Shown here: positions 9,156 to 19,306 of the stretch, piece after piece | Layout: the number at the start of each line of letters is the position of its first letter | Position numbering within the stretch: the first letter of the stretch is position 1 | Source of the DNA: Nitrosovibrio sp. Nv6 | Lineage (GTDB): Bacteria; Pseudomonadota; Gammaproteobacteria; Burkholderiales; Nitrosomonadaceae | NCBI RefSeq assembly: GCF_900110495.1 | Contig: NZ_FODX01000001.1 | Coordinates: 806,001-870,000 of the forward strand | DNA length: 64,000 nucleotides | Reading direction: 5' to 3' | The notes under the pieces: model-generated | Told to the model about the DNA's origin: nothing | Seen by the model: the letters and a program-made list of their open reading frames with translations, nothing else | Database searches by the model: none | Made by a program: the position numbers and the translations under genes

Positions 9156-10571
9156 GTGTCTTTTGAAAATCTGAATCTTCACCCACTCATTCTTAAAGCC
9201 ATTATCGACTCGGGATATACATCACCCACTCCCGTTCAGGAACAGGCCATTCCGGAATTGCTGGCGGGGCACGATATCATGGCTTCAGCGCAGACCGGCA
9301 CCGGCAAAACCGCCGCATTCATGTTGCCGGCACTGCATCGCCTTGCCACGCCTTCCGCAGTGCACAGCCGTGGGCCGCGTGTATTGGTGTTGACCCCGAC
9401 GCGGGAACTCGCGCTCCAGGTATCCGAAGCGGCCGCGAAGTATGGTAAGCATCTGTCGCGTGTGAGGGTGGTGAGCATACTTGGTGGAATGCCTTACCCG
9501 CTGCAAAACAAGCTGCTCTCCCAGCCGGTCGATATTCTCGTCGCAACGCCGGGTCGTTTGATTGATCACATTCAGCGTGGACGCATCGACTTTTCGCGCC
9601 TTGAAATGCTGGTGCTGGATGAGGCCGACCGCATGCTCGACATGGGTTTCATCGATGACGTAGAGCGAATCGCGTCAGCCACGCCTGCAACCCGCCAAAC
9701 CTTGCTGTTCTCAGCCACCCTGGATAGCGCAATAAACAATGTTGCGGCGCGTCTGCTGAAATCGCCCAAGCGCATTCAGATAGCAACGCAGCAGGCAAAA
9801 CTCGATAACATCGAACAGCGGCTGCATTATGTTGACGACATTTCGCACAAGAACCGGCTGCTGGATCATCTGCTTCGCGATATGGCGCTGAAACAGGCCA
9901 TTGTCTTTACCGCCACCAAGCGCGACGCCGATACGCTGGCGGACAACCTTTCCGCGCAGGGGCATGAAGCCGCCGCGCTGCACGGCGACATGAACCAGCG
10001 CGACCGTACCCGCACGCTTACCAAGCTTCGTGGTGGTGGGCTGCGCGTTCTGGTGGCCACTGATGTCGCCGCACGAGGAATCGACGTGGCAGGGATAACC
10101 CACGTCATCAATTTCGACCTGCCGAAATTTGCCGAAGACTATGTGCACCGGATCGGCCGTACCGGTCGCGCTGGCGCATCGGGAATCGCGGTGTCATTCG
10201 CTTCTGGGAAGGACGGAATCAACCTGAAAAAAATTGAGCGCTTCACTGGACAGCGGATCACATCGCATGAGGTGCCCGGTCTGGAGCCGCGATTCAAGCC
10301 ACGCGTCGGCGCAGGCGGAGCATCGAGAAGTACGCCGAGCGTCGCCCATAAACGTAGCCGTACCTGGTCAAACGATAGCCCGCGCCATACCAGTAGCGCC
10401 AACAGCGCCAATGGAAATTGGGATGACAGCCGGAGCCGTTCGCCAGGCGCTGGCCGGGGCGACACGTGGGGTAACACACGGGGTGGCGCAAGAGGCAATA
10501 GCGGCGGAAATACCCGGAGCAACTCGTTCGGGAACAGCGGCGCTGCCAGCCCTTATTCCAGAACCAAATAA
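9156..10571 (+). CDS. rhlE: DEAD-box ATP-dependent RNA helicase, RhlE type
   Basis: 471 residues, starting with GTG after the ribosome site AGGAAA. All DEAD-box motifs are present: Q motif PTPVQEQAIP, motif I AQTGTGKT (about 46-53), Ib TPGR, II DEAD at 155-158, III SAT, V ARGID and VI HRIGRTGRAG. From about residue 390 a low-complexity tail rich in Ser, Gly, Asn and Arg follows, with several RGG/GNT repeats; such tails help RhlE-type helicases bind RNA. Known role: RNA unwinding in ribosome assembly and mRNA turnover. Followed by a strong terminator, so it is probably a single-gene unit. Confidence 0.9.
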   Translation: MSFENLNLHPLILKAIIDSGYTSPTPVQEQAIPELLAGHDIMASAQTGTGKTAAFMLPALHRLATPSAVHSRGPRVLVLTPTRELALQVSEAAAKYGKHLSRVRVVSILGGMPYPLQNKLLSQPVDILVATPGRLIDHIQRGRIDFSRLEMLVLDEADRMLDMGFIDDVERIASATPATRQTLLFSATLDSAINNVAARLLKSPKRIQIATQQAKLDNIEQRLHYVDDISHKNRLLDHLLRDMALKQAIVFTATKRDADTLADNLSAQGHEAAALHGDMNQRDRTRTLTKLRGGGLRVLVATDVAARGIDVAGITHVINFDLPKFAEDYVHRIGRTGRAGASGIAVSFASGKDGINLKKIERFTGQRITSHEVPGLEPRFKPRVGAGGASRSTPSVAHKRSRTWSNDSPRHTSSANSANGNWDDSRSRSPGAGRGDTWGNTRGGARGNSGGNTRSNSFGNSGAASPYSRTK

Positions 10572-10585
10572 GCCGATCCATTCTG

Positions 10586-10635
10586 CAAGCGGCCGCATTC
10601 TCCGATTAAGTGGGGACAATGCGGCCGCTTGTTTT
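10586..10635 (+). terminator. Strong intrinsic terminator after the helicase gene
   Basis: A 14-bp perfect stem (CAAGCGGCCGCATT at 10586-10599 with its complement at 10618-10631) closes an 18-nt loop and is followed by TTTT. It starts 14 nt after the stop codon. Confidence 0.85.
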
Positions 10636-10778
10636 CATTCAGGACGGTAAGGCAGGATGGATGGAGCGTAGCGCAGCCATCGAAATGGACACGATGTACA
10701 GCTTATAGCCTTATTCACACCTTTCCAAACATCACATGAGAATGTGAGAAGAAAGACCCGGAAAGCGGGGATTGGTTG

Positions 10779-11165
10779 CTACTCCGGCTGATTTCGCATG
10801 AAATCCGCTGTCTGATCAAACGCCATGTCAAGTTTTTTGCGTAGTTCCTCATCGAGTCCGATGTCCACCATTGCGCGGCTCATACAAGACAACCACTGAT
10901 CACGCTCGGGAACGCCGATAGGAAAAGGCATATGACGGGTACGCAAGCGCGGTTCGCCATATTTTTCGGTATATAAGGACGGACCGCCCGTCCAGCCGCA
11001 AAGAAACATGAACAGCTTCTGCCGGGAATGGGTCAAATCCTGCGGATGAAGCTTGCGGACGGCGAAATAGTCCGGATCCTCATCCATCAGATCGTAAAAA
11101 CGATCCACCAGGCGGCGTATGACTGTTTCCCCACCTATCCGCTCGTATGATGTCGCGACGTGCAT
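10779..11165 (-). CDS. Group II truncated hemoglobin
   Basis: 128 residues. The features of class II (trHbO) hemoglobins are visible: Tyr24 at position B10 (RFYDLM), the proximal histidine His78 in RTRHMPFPIG and Trp91 at G8 (DQWLSCM). Known role of the family: heme-based binding of oxygen, NO or peroxide in the cytosol, often linked to protection from reactive nitrogen. In a nitrifier this would be meaningful, since NO is a normal intermediate, but the physiological role is inferred. A weak ribosome site (GGAGAG) precedes the ATG. The gene lies 71 nt downstream of the ceramidase-like gene in the same direction and could share its transcript. Confidence 0.9.
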   Translation of the reverse strand: MHVATSYERIGGETVIRRLVDRFYDLMDEDPDYFAVRKLHPQDLTHSRQKLFMFLCGWTGGPSLYTEKYGEPRLRTRHMPFPIGVPERDQWLSCMSRAMVDIGLDEELRKKLDMAFDQTADFMRNQPE

Positions 11166-11236
11166 TTGGCTCTCTCCTTTTCTTCGACACCCATATACTA
11201 AGCCATATTAGGTCATGCGGGAGGAACATGCCCTGT

Positions 11237-12013
11237 TTATGGCAGTGGCCTGCGTTTTCTCAACATGCGCACAACCCAGTAGATGGCGCCGGCGGCTAGC
11301 AAATGCTTTATGGTATGGCCGCTTATCACCTGTCCAAGATCATAAATTACCCGATCCCCGATTTCAGCCAATTTGGCGACTGCATAAAATGCAAGCGCCA
11401 TATAAATATCAGCCCCGTGGGTATATCGCGGCCGGAAGTAGATCCCGAGCAGAATAATCACCAGCAGCGAATAGAACTGCACAACGATATAAAAGTTCAG
11501 ATTGCCATCGCCACGCTGTTCGCTCCAATGCCAATGCATTACGCTTCCCACGCCGATCGCAATCAGAACGGGCAGTAACCACAGCCCTACCTTTGGGCTG
11601 ACGCGCTCGTTGAGCGTTGCGGCAAGCAGAGCCATTATGCCGATCGCTATCGGCAGCCGGTCCCACATTAATCGCTCGTTACCCGGTGCAAGGTGGTAAT
11701 AGGCTGAGCCGATGCATGCCATCGCCACATTGAGGAAGAGAACCAGGTAGGGCCAGTGTTCCGATGGCTCAACGAACGCTTTCGCCGCATCCACTCCGCC
11801 AGAACCCATTAGGAAACCCAGACCTGCGATCCCGACAAGCAGAAAAGCACCGTTGGAGACAACATTGAAGAAATTGGGAATACCGAAATAGACGCGTTGA
11901 TCCGCAAACTGATGATATTCCACAGGCTGGGGAATTGGCGGAACAAGGGCTGCAAGCAGCAGCATGCCTACCGAGAGAATACCCAGCATCCATAAGCGAC
12001 GCCTGTCACTCAT
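11237..12013 (-). CDS. Alkaline ceramidase-like integral membrane hydrolase (CREST superfamily)
   Basis: 258 residues, seven hydrophobic segments. The motifs NVVSNGAFLLVG, GSAYYHLAPGNERLMWDRLPI and SGHTIKHLLAA contain the Ser, Asp and three His residues expected of the zinc site of the alkaline phytoceramidase/CREST family. Eukaryotic members hydrolyse ceramides; the bacterial ones mostly lack assigned substrates, so the reaction is unknown here. The protein should sit in the inner membrane. Nothing nearby makes sphingolipids. Neighbours are the truncated hemoglobin downstream and radA about 250 nt upstream, both leftward. Confidence 0.75.
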   Translation of the reverse strand: MSDRRRLWMLGILSVGMLLLAALVPPIPQPVEYHQFADQRVYFGIPNFFNVVSNGAFLLVGIAGLGFLMGSGGVDAAKAFVEPSEHWPYLVLFLNVAMACIGSAYYHLAPGNERLMWDRLPIAIGIMALLAATLNERVSPKVGLWLLPVLIAIGVGSVMHWHWSEQRGDGNLNFYIVVQFYSLLVIILLGIYFRPRYTHGADIYMALAFYAVAKLAEIGDRVIYDLGQVISGHTIKHLLAAGAIYWVVRMLRKRRPLP

Positions 12014-12265
12014 GTGTAACCCACATCAATCGAAGTGCTGCTTGTAACGGTATTCTTGCTTATAAGTAACATAACTCCGAGGAGTCGTTCGCTGCGAGAA
12101 GATAAGGGGGGGTTATTGGACATTTGGACGATGAAACCCTGTTGGCCATCAATCGCGCCCTGGTTGTGCTCCTGGGATTTGCGTAATCTACCTTTTTGGT
12201 AGCAGCCAAAACAGCTTTGAAACTGTAGGGGGCAACCCCCGGACGGGAGCGCATTAAAGTATTTT

Positions 12266-13615
12266 TCACCGCATTTTCGCTACTGCATCGTCCACCCGCT
12301 CCACCGCAATAATCTCGATGCCGGCAATTCCCTGCTTCGGCTGGTTAGCCTTGGGAACGATGGCCTTAACAAAACCCAGCTTGGCCGCTTCTTTCAGCCT
12401 TTCCAGACCGCGCTGGACTGGACGCACTTCTCCAGCCAGCCCCACTTCGCCAAACACCACCATTTTTTCCGGCAGCGGCTTGTTCTTGAGGGAAGAAACA
12501 ATAGCGAGCAATACCGCCAGATCCGCGCCCGGCTCTGTTATTTTCACGCCACCCACCGCATTAACAAACACATCCTGGTCAAAACAGGCGATGCCAGCGT
12601 GGCGGTGTAATACCGCCAGCAACATCGCCAACCTGTTCTGTTCCAGTCCCACGCTCAGCCGTCGAGGGTTCGGCGCGTGGGCTTCATCCACCAAAGCCTG
12701 AATTTCCACCAGTAATGGGCGGGTGCCTTCCTGGGTCACCATTATGCATGAACCCGGCACCTGACCGCCGTGGTGCGAAAGAAACAGAGCCGAAGGATTG
12801 CTCACTTCCCGCAAGCCTTTTTCCGTCATGGCAAATACGCCCAGTTCGTTCACCGCGCCAAAGCGATTCTTGAATGCGCGGATCAGGCGAAAGCTGGAAT
12901 GGGTATCTCCCTCGAAGTAAAGCACCGTATCAACCATGTGTTCGAGTACGCGCGGTCCGGCCAGCGCGCCCTCCTTGGTAACATGACCCACCAGGATAAT
13001 GCATGTGCCGCTTGCCTTGGCAAGCCGAGTCAGTTGGGCTGCGCACTCACGCACCTGCGCCACCGAACCGGGCGCTGATTGCAAGGCATCGGAATAAATG
13101 GTCTGGATAGAATCGATTACTGCTATATCGGGTTTACGCTCCGTCAGCGCTGCCTGGATTCTCTCCAGCTGGATTTCCGCCAGCAGGTGTACCGCCTTTG
13201 CGTCCAGCGCCAGGCGCTTTGCCCTAAGCGCCACCTGCCGCGCCGATTCTTCACCGCTCACATACAGCACGTCGCGCATAACGGACATATGACATAGCGC
13301 TTGCAGCAGCAGCGTCGATTTGCCGATTCCCGGGTCTCCCCCCAGCAGTACAACCCCGCCATGCACCAGGCCACCGCCCAATACCCGATCGAACTCGGCC
13401 ACACCCGTTGAATAACGCTCCTCCTCACCCGCCTCCACCTCACTCAAATTCTGCACTTGCCCGGTTTCGGATACGGAGGTGAAGCGCGACGCCACTTTGT
13501 CCGCAATTACTTCGACGAGCGTATTCCATGCTTGGCAATGCGGGCACTGACCCTGCCATTTCAAGGTCTGGCCGCCGCATTCGGTGCAGGAATAAGTGGA
13601 TTTTGTTTTAGCCAT
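12266..13615 (-). CDS. radA: DNA repair protein RadA
   Basis: 449 residues from the ATG at 13613-13615 (an in-frame TTG two codons earlier is less likely). A C4 zinc finger (Cys10/13, Cys24/27) is followed by a RecA-like ATPase with Walker A GGDPGIGKST at 92-101, the RadA-specific KNRFG motif (about residue 253) and a C-terminal Lon-protease-like domain ending in DDAVAKMR. Known role: a DnaB-like helicase acting on recombination intermediates during repair. Length and motifs are typical. No operon partner is obvious. Confidence 0.95.
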   Translation of the reverse strand: MAKTKSTYSCTECGGQTLKWQGQCPHCQAWNTLVEVIADKVASRFTSVSETGQVQNLSEVEAGEEERYSTGVAEFDRVLGGGLVHGGVVLLGGDPGIGKSTLLLQALCHMSVMRDVLYVSGEESARQVALRAKRLALDAKAVHLLAEIQLERIQAALTERKPDIAVIDSIQTIYSDALQSAPGSVAQVRECAAQLTRLAKASGTCIILVGHVTKEGALAGPRVLEHMVDTVLYFEGDTHSSFRLIRAFKNRFGAVNELGVFAMTEKGLREVSNPSALFLSHHGGQVPGSCIMVTQEGTRPLLVEIQALVDEAHAPNPRRLSVGLEQNRLAMLLAVLHRHAGIACFDQDVFVNAVGGVKITEPGADLAVLLAIVSSLKNKPLPEKMVVFGEVGLAGEVRPVQRGLERLKEAAKLGFVKAIVPKANQPKQGIAGIEIIAVERVDDAVAKMR

Positions 13616-14039
13616 TTTCAAGAAAACAACTTGCCGTAATCCTCATGACTATTGATCCGGAGCCAGATCGTCCTTCATCTGTTCCTGCACAACAGCACGA
13701 TGGCGCATGCCGACTCTGTTTAAATTGTTTTTCGATCAGCCATATATCGCCCATATCATCTCCATTAGCTTGATGCTTTGATTATCATTCTAACTCGTTC
13801 ATAAAGCGTGGCGGGACTCACGTTTAACGGTACTACTGATTCTGTGCTCTCTGCGGCATGTACGGATATTCCAACGCTATGCTAACGCGGAGACGCGGCG
13901 TCTCGAAAACTTGTTTTGAATAAGAGCTTGCTATTTAGATTGAATTGTTTATAAATGAAACCTATACAGAAAAGCGAAGCGTTAAAAACCATTAATATCA
14001 ACAGCTAAAAGGCCCATCTTTAGACAGCCGGGATCCCTG
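13616..14039. other. Gene-free divergent region between radA and the MFS gene
   Basis: 424 nt between the divergent starts of radA and the MFS transporter. It contains a near-perfect inverted repeat GAGACGC-G-GCGTCTC at 13890-13904 (possible operator) and, at 13777-13790, TGATTATCATTC, which matches about half of a Fur box (the 7-mer ATTATCA is exact). Neither is strong enough to name a regulator. No coding frame is seen. Confidence 0.4.
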
Positions 14040-15698
14040 ATGAGCAACCCTGCCGCAGATACCGCCCCGAATACCTCGAACACCTCGAATCCCGACGTAT
14101 ACTCGCCGCTCAAATTGCCCGTTTTCCGGGTTTTCTGGTTTGCCGCGCTCGGTTCCAACATCGGTACCTGGATCAATGTAGTGACTTCCGGCTGGGTGAT
14201 GACTGACCTGTCGCCTTCACCGGTAATGGTGTCCCTGGTGCAGGCAGCAACATCTCTGCCGATGGTACTTTTTGCATTGGCGGCAGGCGCGCTTACCGAT
14301 ATTGTGGATCGCCGCCGCTATCTGCTCATCACACAAATATGGATGGCGTTGACGGCGGCGATACTGGCTGTACTTGCCGCCACGGACCAGATTGACATCT
14401 GGAATCTGCTGATCCTGACGTTCGCTCTCGGTGTCGGTGCATCAATGGCTACACCCGCGTTGAATGTCACCGCGCCTGAACTCGTTCCCAGAAATCTGCT
14501 GCCGCAGGCTGTTGCCTTGAGTTCGCTGTCGATGAATCTCTCGCGTTCCATCGGACCTGCCATTGGCGGCCTGTTGCTGGTGCAGTTCGGCGCATGGGCC
14601 GCTTATAGCGTTAATGCAATCTCCTTTCTCGGCATGATACTGATGCTGTGGTATTGGAAACATGAGCCGGCTGAGCGATCTCTGCCGCCCGAACGCTTCT
14701 TCCAGGCGTTGCGTGCCGGCCTGCGTTATGCGCATATGGCGTCGCCTTTCCGCGCTGTGCTGATTCGCGCCACAGCTTTCATTCTCTTCGCGACGTCTGT
14801 GTGGGCGCTGCTCCCGCTGATCGCACGGGTCGAACTGGCGGGAGGACCCGGAACCTATGGACTTCTCCTGGCCTTTGTCGGCATCGGAGCGGTTTGCGGT
14901 ATTATTATCCTGCCGCGGCTGCAGACGCGTATCTCCCGGGATCAGCTGGTGCTTGTCGCAAGCATAGTTTATGCCTTGGCTGCTGCGGCCCTGGCAACGA
15001 TCCGCAGCGAAGCGGTTTTGTATGGCGTTATGACTGCTTGCGGCGCAGCGTGGGTCGGTGTCCTCTGGTCGCTGCAGGTGGCTGCACAGATTTCGGTTCC
15101 CGCCTGGGTTCGGGGACGCGCCTTATCCCTCTACATCATGGTCTTCTCCGCCGGTATGACGCTCGGCAGCCTGCTGTGGGGTTGGGTGGCGGCGGAGACC
15201 GGCATTCCCGCCGCATTGCTGCTGTCGGCTTCGGGTGCCGTGCTGGCGGGGCTAGCCGTTCGCGGATTCAGTCTCGGCAAACAAGAAGCGCCGGACCTCA
15301 CCCCATCGTACCATTGGCCCCCGCATCCACCCGCCGCAGAGGGTCTGGATAAACGTCGTGGACCCGTGCTGGTGACTATCGAATACGAGATTGCGGTAGA
15401 TCAGCGCGAAGCTTTCCTCAATGCGATTGAGCCGCTCGGCGCAATCCGGCGACGTGATGGCGCGTTCGCCTGGGGCGTCTTTGAGGATATTGCCACGCCT
15501 GGCCGCTATGTCGAATTTTTCCAGCACGATTCCTGGCTTGATCATTTGCGCCAGCATACTCGCGTCACCCGCGAAGACCAGCGCATCCAGGAAAATGTCC
15601 TTCGTTTTCATACCGGGAGTGCAGCACCAAAGGTGTCTCATTTTGTCGGCGGCGCGCCCACCGCATCCACGGATAGTTCAATGGCAACCGGCCCATGA
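14040..15698 (+). CDS. MFS exporter of the MFS_3/EntS type with C-terminal extra domain
   Basis: 552 residues. The first 420 residues have twelve hydrophobic segments with the family pattern LPVFRVFWFAALGSNIGTWI near the start and ALTDIVDRRRYLL as the loop 2-3 motif, as in EntS-like drug or enterobactin exporters (DHA3 group). From about 435 to 535 there is a soluble domain (VTIEYEIAVDQREAFLNAI... ending VSHFV) that resembles the small antibiotic-monooxygenase/dimeric alpha-beta barrel fold; this addition is common in MFS_3 proteins, though its function is not known. Substrate cannot be told from sequence. It might export a siderophore but lies 13 kb from that locus. Confidence 0.8.
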   Translation: MSNPAADTAPNTSNTSNPDVYSPLKLPVFRVFWFAALGSNIGTWINVVTSGWVMTDLSPSPVMVSLVQAATSLPMVLFALAAGALTDIVDRRRYLLITQIWMALTAAILAVLAATDQIDIWNLLILTFALGVGASMATPALNVTAPELVPRNLLPQAVALSSLSMNLSRSIGPAIGGLLLVQFGAWAAYSVNAISFLGMILMLWYWKHEPAERSLPPERFFQALRAGLRYAHMASPFRAVLIRATAFILFATSVWALLPLIARVELAGGPGTYGLLLAFVGIGAVCGIIILPRLQTRISRDQLVLVASIVYALAAAALATIRSEAVLYGVMTACGAAWVGVLWSLQVAAQISVPAWVRGRALSLYIMVFSAGMTLGSLLWGWVAAETGIPAALLLSASGAVLAGLAVRGFSLGKQEAPDLTPSYHWPPHPPAAEGLDKRRGPVLVTIEYEIAVDQREAFLNAIEPLGAIRRRDGAFAWGVFEDIATPGRYVEFFQHDSWLDHLRQHTRVTREDQRIQENVLRFHTGSAAPKVSHFVGGAPTASTDSSMATGP

Positions 15699-15797
15699 AA
15701 CCGGGCAGCCGGCTTGCTGCACTTCTTTCCTCCCAGTTCCGGACAGGTTCACGGCCCCTGCTCCGCCTACATTTTGCTACCTCCAAGGAGAATAGTC

Positions 15798-16496
15798 ATG
15801 ATGGAAGTACGTCGAGCCCGGGAACGCGGCCATGCCGATCATGGCTGGCTAAATTCCTGGCACAGCTTTTCTTTTGCGGATTACCACGATCCCGAGCACA
15901 TCCAGTTTCGTGCGTTGCGTGTCATCAATGACGACACCGTCGAGCCCGGAGGCGGTTTCGGCACGCATAGCCACCGCGACATGGAAATCGTCAGCTACGT
16001 ACTGGAGGGGGCTTTAGCGCATAGGGACAATATGGGCAATGGTTCCGTCATTCATCCAGGCAGCGTACAACGCATGAGCGCGGGCACGGGCGTACAGCAT
16101 AGTGAATTCAATGCTTCATCGAGTGAACAGGTCCATTTCCTGCAAATATGGTTCCTGCCCAATAAAACGGGTATTCCGCCAGGCTATGAAGAAAAATACT
16201 TTGACGATGCGGTAAAGCGCGGCAGGCTATGTCTGATCGCCTCACCGGACGGCGCTGATGGCTCTGTAAAAATTCACGCCGATGCAAAGATGCTTGCCGG
16301 GCTGGTGGATGGCGGAGAACGCGTCGAGCATAGGGTGGGGGACGGTCATCTTATTTATGTCCATGTTGCACGCGGCAGCGTGTCGCTCAATGGCATGCTT
16401 TTACAGGCAGGCGACGGTGCCAAACTTACCGGCGAAAATCACCTGATTCTCGATCAAGGGCGGAAAGCGGAGGTGCTTGTTTTCGAGTTGGAGTAA
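15798..16496 (+). CDS. yhhW: Pirin family protein (YhhW-like bicupin)
   Basis: 232 residues from the ATG at 15798, chosen for the strong ribosome site AAGGAG at 15785-15790; the open frame extends 28 codons upstream without one. The N-terminal cupin holds the metal site: GTHSHRDME (His, His and nearby Glu) and GTGVQHSEFN (His and Glu). The start RRARERGHADHGWLNSWHSFSF is the YhhW/pirin signature. Some members cleave quercetin in vitro; the natural role is unclear. It sits 99 nt after the MFS gene in the same direction and may be cotranscribed. Confidence 0.9.
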   Translation: MMEVRRARERGHADHGWLNSWHSFSFADYHDPEHIQFRALRVINDDTVEPGGGFGTHSHRDMEIVSYVLEGALAHRDNMGNGSVIHPGSVQRMSAGTGVQHSEFNASSSEQVHFLQIWFLPNKTGIPPGYEEKYFDDAVKRGRLCLIASPDGADGSVKIHADAKMLAGLVDGGERVEHRVGDGHLIYVHVARGSVSLNGMLLQAGDGAKLTGENHLILDQGRKAEVLVFELE

Positions 16497-16621
16497 AGCT
16501 TACTTGACCTTATATCGCGCTTGAATTCTGCAGCGTTGCCTATTGTCATTACTACTACCGGAATAAACGGTACATGTGATGTAGCAGACGCCCATACATA
16601 CTCTTGGCTGGTTTGAACTGG

Positions 16622-16654
16622 ATTCCGCGTCAGGCGCGGAATGGCGAAATTTTT
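16622..16654 (+). terminator. Hairpin, possible terminator after the pirin gene
   Basis: ATTCCGCG (16622-16629) pairs perfectly with CGCGGAAT (16635-16642), followed 7 nt later by TTTTT. It lies 125 nt past the pirin stop, between converging genes, so its role is uncertain. Confidence 0.4.
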
Positions 16655-16697
16655 ATTAATTTATGAATCCGCCATTGCCGTGATTTTCCGAGAAAAT

Positions 16698-18143
16698 CTA
16701 TGGTATTTTCTCGTGGGATAACACAAAGTCCGGAGCAGACTGCCACTCCACCGCCAAGCCAGGCTCTCCGGCTGCCGCCCGAAAGTCACAATCGATACCG
16801 ATTCCCGGCACGCAAACGAGATGCTCTCCGCTGAATATCAGCGGCAGCGTTTCCCGCTTCCACGGCGGGACGGATGCTTCCCGTAAAAAGTTTTTCAGAC
16901 TGCGGCGCGGGCGCTCACAATCCGGGCGCAAACGCTCCCCCCCGCAACGCCGTCGTATTGTGACTGGGTGCTCGGAGAGTTTCTGCAAGTTGAGCCCCAC
17001 GCCGTTGCGGCGCGTGAGTTTGAGGGTGCCGCCAAGCTCTGCGATAGCGAGTTCCTGCTCTCCTTTCCATACCAGCCGCCATTCTGTTACCGATGAGGCA
17101 CCTTTTCTCGGAGGGCGGGCCCTGCGTACGTGAACCTCCCCCTTGAAGCAGCGGACTTCGGCATTTCCGAAAATCACATGCAGTTTTGTATCGGGACGCG
17201 AAGACAGCATTTGCCGCAGAATTTCTTCGAGCTTTATTCTGCTGGGCAGAATCGCGCCCTGCTGTGCCAGGGTGTAGCGCAATAGATTTTTTGCGCGCAG
17301 AAAACCCAGGTTCCGCAAATCTTCAACGTGCAGCTTGCCCGGAACGACACATGCTTTGCTGTCGACCTCGGCCAATTCATCCAGCAGGCAGGATGCCTCC
17401 GCCATATGCCGGCTTGCGCGCATAAAAGTAGTGCGATAAGAAGGGAAACGCTTTTCCAGCAGCGGAAAAAACTCGTGGCGCAGAAGATTCCGGTCGAAAG
17501 AGATGTCATCGTTACTCTCATCGGTAATCCACTGCAATGCATGTTCGCTGGCGTAATCCTCGATTTCACGCCGCGACACCTCAAGGAGCGGGCGCAATAT
17601 TCGCGGTCGGCCTCCTGACAACGCTGGCATCCCGGTTCCGATTCCTTGCTTACTGATTTCTGCTGCAAAGTTGCGAACCACCGGCATGGCTCCCAGCCCC
17701 TTCACACCGGCGCCGCGAAGCAATTGCAGCAGCAGCGTTTCAGCCTGGTCATCCAGGTGCTGAGCCAACACTACATAATCCGCTTTCAGTTTTCCGAATA
17801 CCCGATAGCGCTCGTCGCGAGCGGCAGCTTCAAGGCTGACCCCAGGTTCCTGGTTGATTTTCAGCTTGGCAACTTTAAGCGGGATGGCGCTGGATCGGCA
17901 TAGGTCGCTGCAGAATTTGCTCCACTTATCCGCATTGATGCTGATGCCGTGGTTGACATGAATGGCAGAGAGCGAAAACTGCATTTGAACCGATAGCGGA
18001 ACAAGCAAATCCAGCAGAACGACAGAATCCACCCCGCCGCTCAGCGCTACAGCCAGATGATTGCCGCTTTGGATTTGTTCACGCAACACATTTTCCGCCT
18101 TGCGGGAAATGCTATTTGATTTTGACTTCCTTGAATTTGCCAT
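16698..18143 (-). CDS. tilS: tRNA(Ile)-lysidine synthase
   Basis: 481 residues. The PP-loop ATPase motif SGGVDS is at 35-40, followed by the N-terminal hydrolase core with [22 protein letters not shown] and a C-terminal TilS domain ([41 protein letters not shown]). Known role: converts C34 of the CAU anticodon to lysidine so that tRNA-Ile reads AUA; essential. The start overlaps the end of accA by 32 nt, so the two genes form an operon; the accA-tilS order is common in betaproteobacteria. Confidence 0.95.
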   Translation of the reverse strand: MANSRKSKSNSISRKAENVLREQIQSGNHLAVALSGGVDSVVLLDLLVPLSVQMQFSLSAIHVNHGISINADKWSKFCSDLCRSSAIPLKVAKLKINQEPGVSLEAAARDERYRVFGKLKADYVVLAQHLDDQAETLLLQLLRGAGVKGLGAMPVVRNFAAEISKQGIGTGMPALSGGRPRILRPLLEVSRREIEDYASEHALQWITDESNDDISFDRNLLRHEFFPLLEKRFPSYRTTFMRASRHMAEASCLLDELAEVDSKACVVPGKLHVEDLRNLGFLRAKNLLRYTLAQQGAILPSRIKLEEILRQMLSSRPDTKLHVIFGNAEVRCFKGEVHVRRARPPRKGASSVTEWRLVWKGEQELAIAELGGTLKLTRRNGVGLNLQKLSEHPVTIRRRCGGERLRPDCERPRRSLKNFLREASVPPWKRETLPLIFSGEHLVCVPGIGIDCDFRAAAGEPGLAVEWQSAPDFVLSHEKIP

Positions 18144-19080
18144 ATCCCATCAGCCGCTCAAAGCGCTTCTCCAGCAGCAACTGTGTGGAGTAATCCTGCA
18201 AATGCCTGAGCGATTCCTGCAGCGCCTTCCTTACGGATTGCATGACAGTCAGGTAATCGCGATGAGCCCCGCCTGGAGGCTCGCTGATGATCTTGTCGAT
18301 CAACCCCATGGTTTTGAGGCGATGAGCGGTGATGCCCATGATCTCCGCAGCTTCGGACGCCTTGTCCGCGCTTTTCCAGAGGATGGAAGCGCAGCCTTCG
18401 GGAGAAATGACGGAATACGTCGCATATTGCAGCATCTGTACCACGTCGCCCACCGCCACGGCCAATGCACCGCCAGAACCGCCTTCCCCGACGATCGTGC
18501 AGATCACCGGCACTTTCAGTTCCGCCAGAACATAGAGGTTTCTTCCGATGGCCTCGGATTGACCGCGCTCTTCGGCGCCGATGCCAGGGTACGCGCCCGG
18601 GGTATCGATGAAGGTAATCAGCGGCACATCGAATTTTTCCGCGAGACGCATCAGGCGCAGTGCCTTACGATAACCCTCGGGCTTGGGCATGCCGAAATTA
18701 CGACGAATTTTTTCTTTGGTATCGCGTCCTTTCTGATGACCGATAACCATGACGGATTGGCCATTAAACCGCGCCAATCCGCCGACAATTGCATAATCAT
18801 CGGCAAAACTGCGGTCGCCGTGAAGCTCTTCGAAATCCGTAAACAGATGTTGAATATAATCAAGCGTATAAGGGCGTTGCGCGTGTCGGGCGACCTGTGA
18901 AATCTGCCATGGCGTAAGCTTCGCGTATATGCTGTTGGTGAGCGACTGGCTTTTCTTCTGCAGGCGCAGGATCTCGGCTGAAATATCCACCGCTGAATCG
19001 TCCTGTGCAAAACGCAATTCTTCTATTTTTGCTTCAAGCTCAGCGATAGGCTGCTCGAAATCCAGAAACGTAATTTTCAT
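18112..19080 (-). CDS. accA: Acetyl-CoA carboxylase carboxyltransferase subunit alpha
   Basis: 322 residues from the ATG at 19078-19080 ([12 protein letters not shown], the standard start; the frame extends 17 codons further without family likeness). The carboxyltransferase core shows [27 protein letters not shown], the oxyanion/CoA region [23 protein letters not shown] and [10 protein letters not shown]. Known role: with AccD it transfers carboxyl from biotin to acetyl-CoA, the first step of fatty acid synthesis, and supplies the malonyl-CoA that the PKS of this window would use. First gene of an operon with tilS. Confidence 0.96.
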   Translation of the reverse strand: MKITFLDFEQPIAELEAKIEELRFAQDDSAVDISAEILRLQKKSQSLTNSIYAKLTPWQISQVARHAQRPYTLDYIQHLFTDFEELHGDRSFADDYAIVGGLARFNGQSVMVIGHQKGRDTKEKIRRNFGMPKPEGYRKALRLMRLAEKFDVPLITFIDTPGAYPGIGAEERGQSEAIGRNLYVLAELKVPVICTIVGEGGSGGALAVAVGDVVQMLQYATYSVISPEGCASILWKSADKASEAAEIMGITAHRLKTMGLIDKIISEPPGGAHRDYLTVMQSVRKALQESLRHLQDYSTQLLLEKRFERLMGYGKFKEVKIK

Positions 19081-19306
19081 GGAGCACGGGCATAAATTGA
19101 AACGTGCAATGATACAGGAATACCAAAACACCGACGACTGTATCAGGAACGAATCAAACCGTTACGGTTTCATATTCTCCGAAGCGGGTATATCGAAGGC
19201 AAATTTAGCTTGATGCCAAGGGTTCTTATAGGATACGCATGTGTTAATGCGGCTGTCGGCTGAGGTCAAAAAACATCCGGACCGCCTGACATGAGAATTA
19301 ACCTTA

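Noticed and set aside
12060..12269. 69-codon minus frame whose GTG overlaps the radA stop
   Set aside because: The overlap suggests coupling but the peptide has no recognisable features, and the position could be chance.
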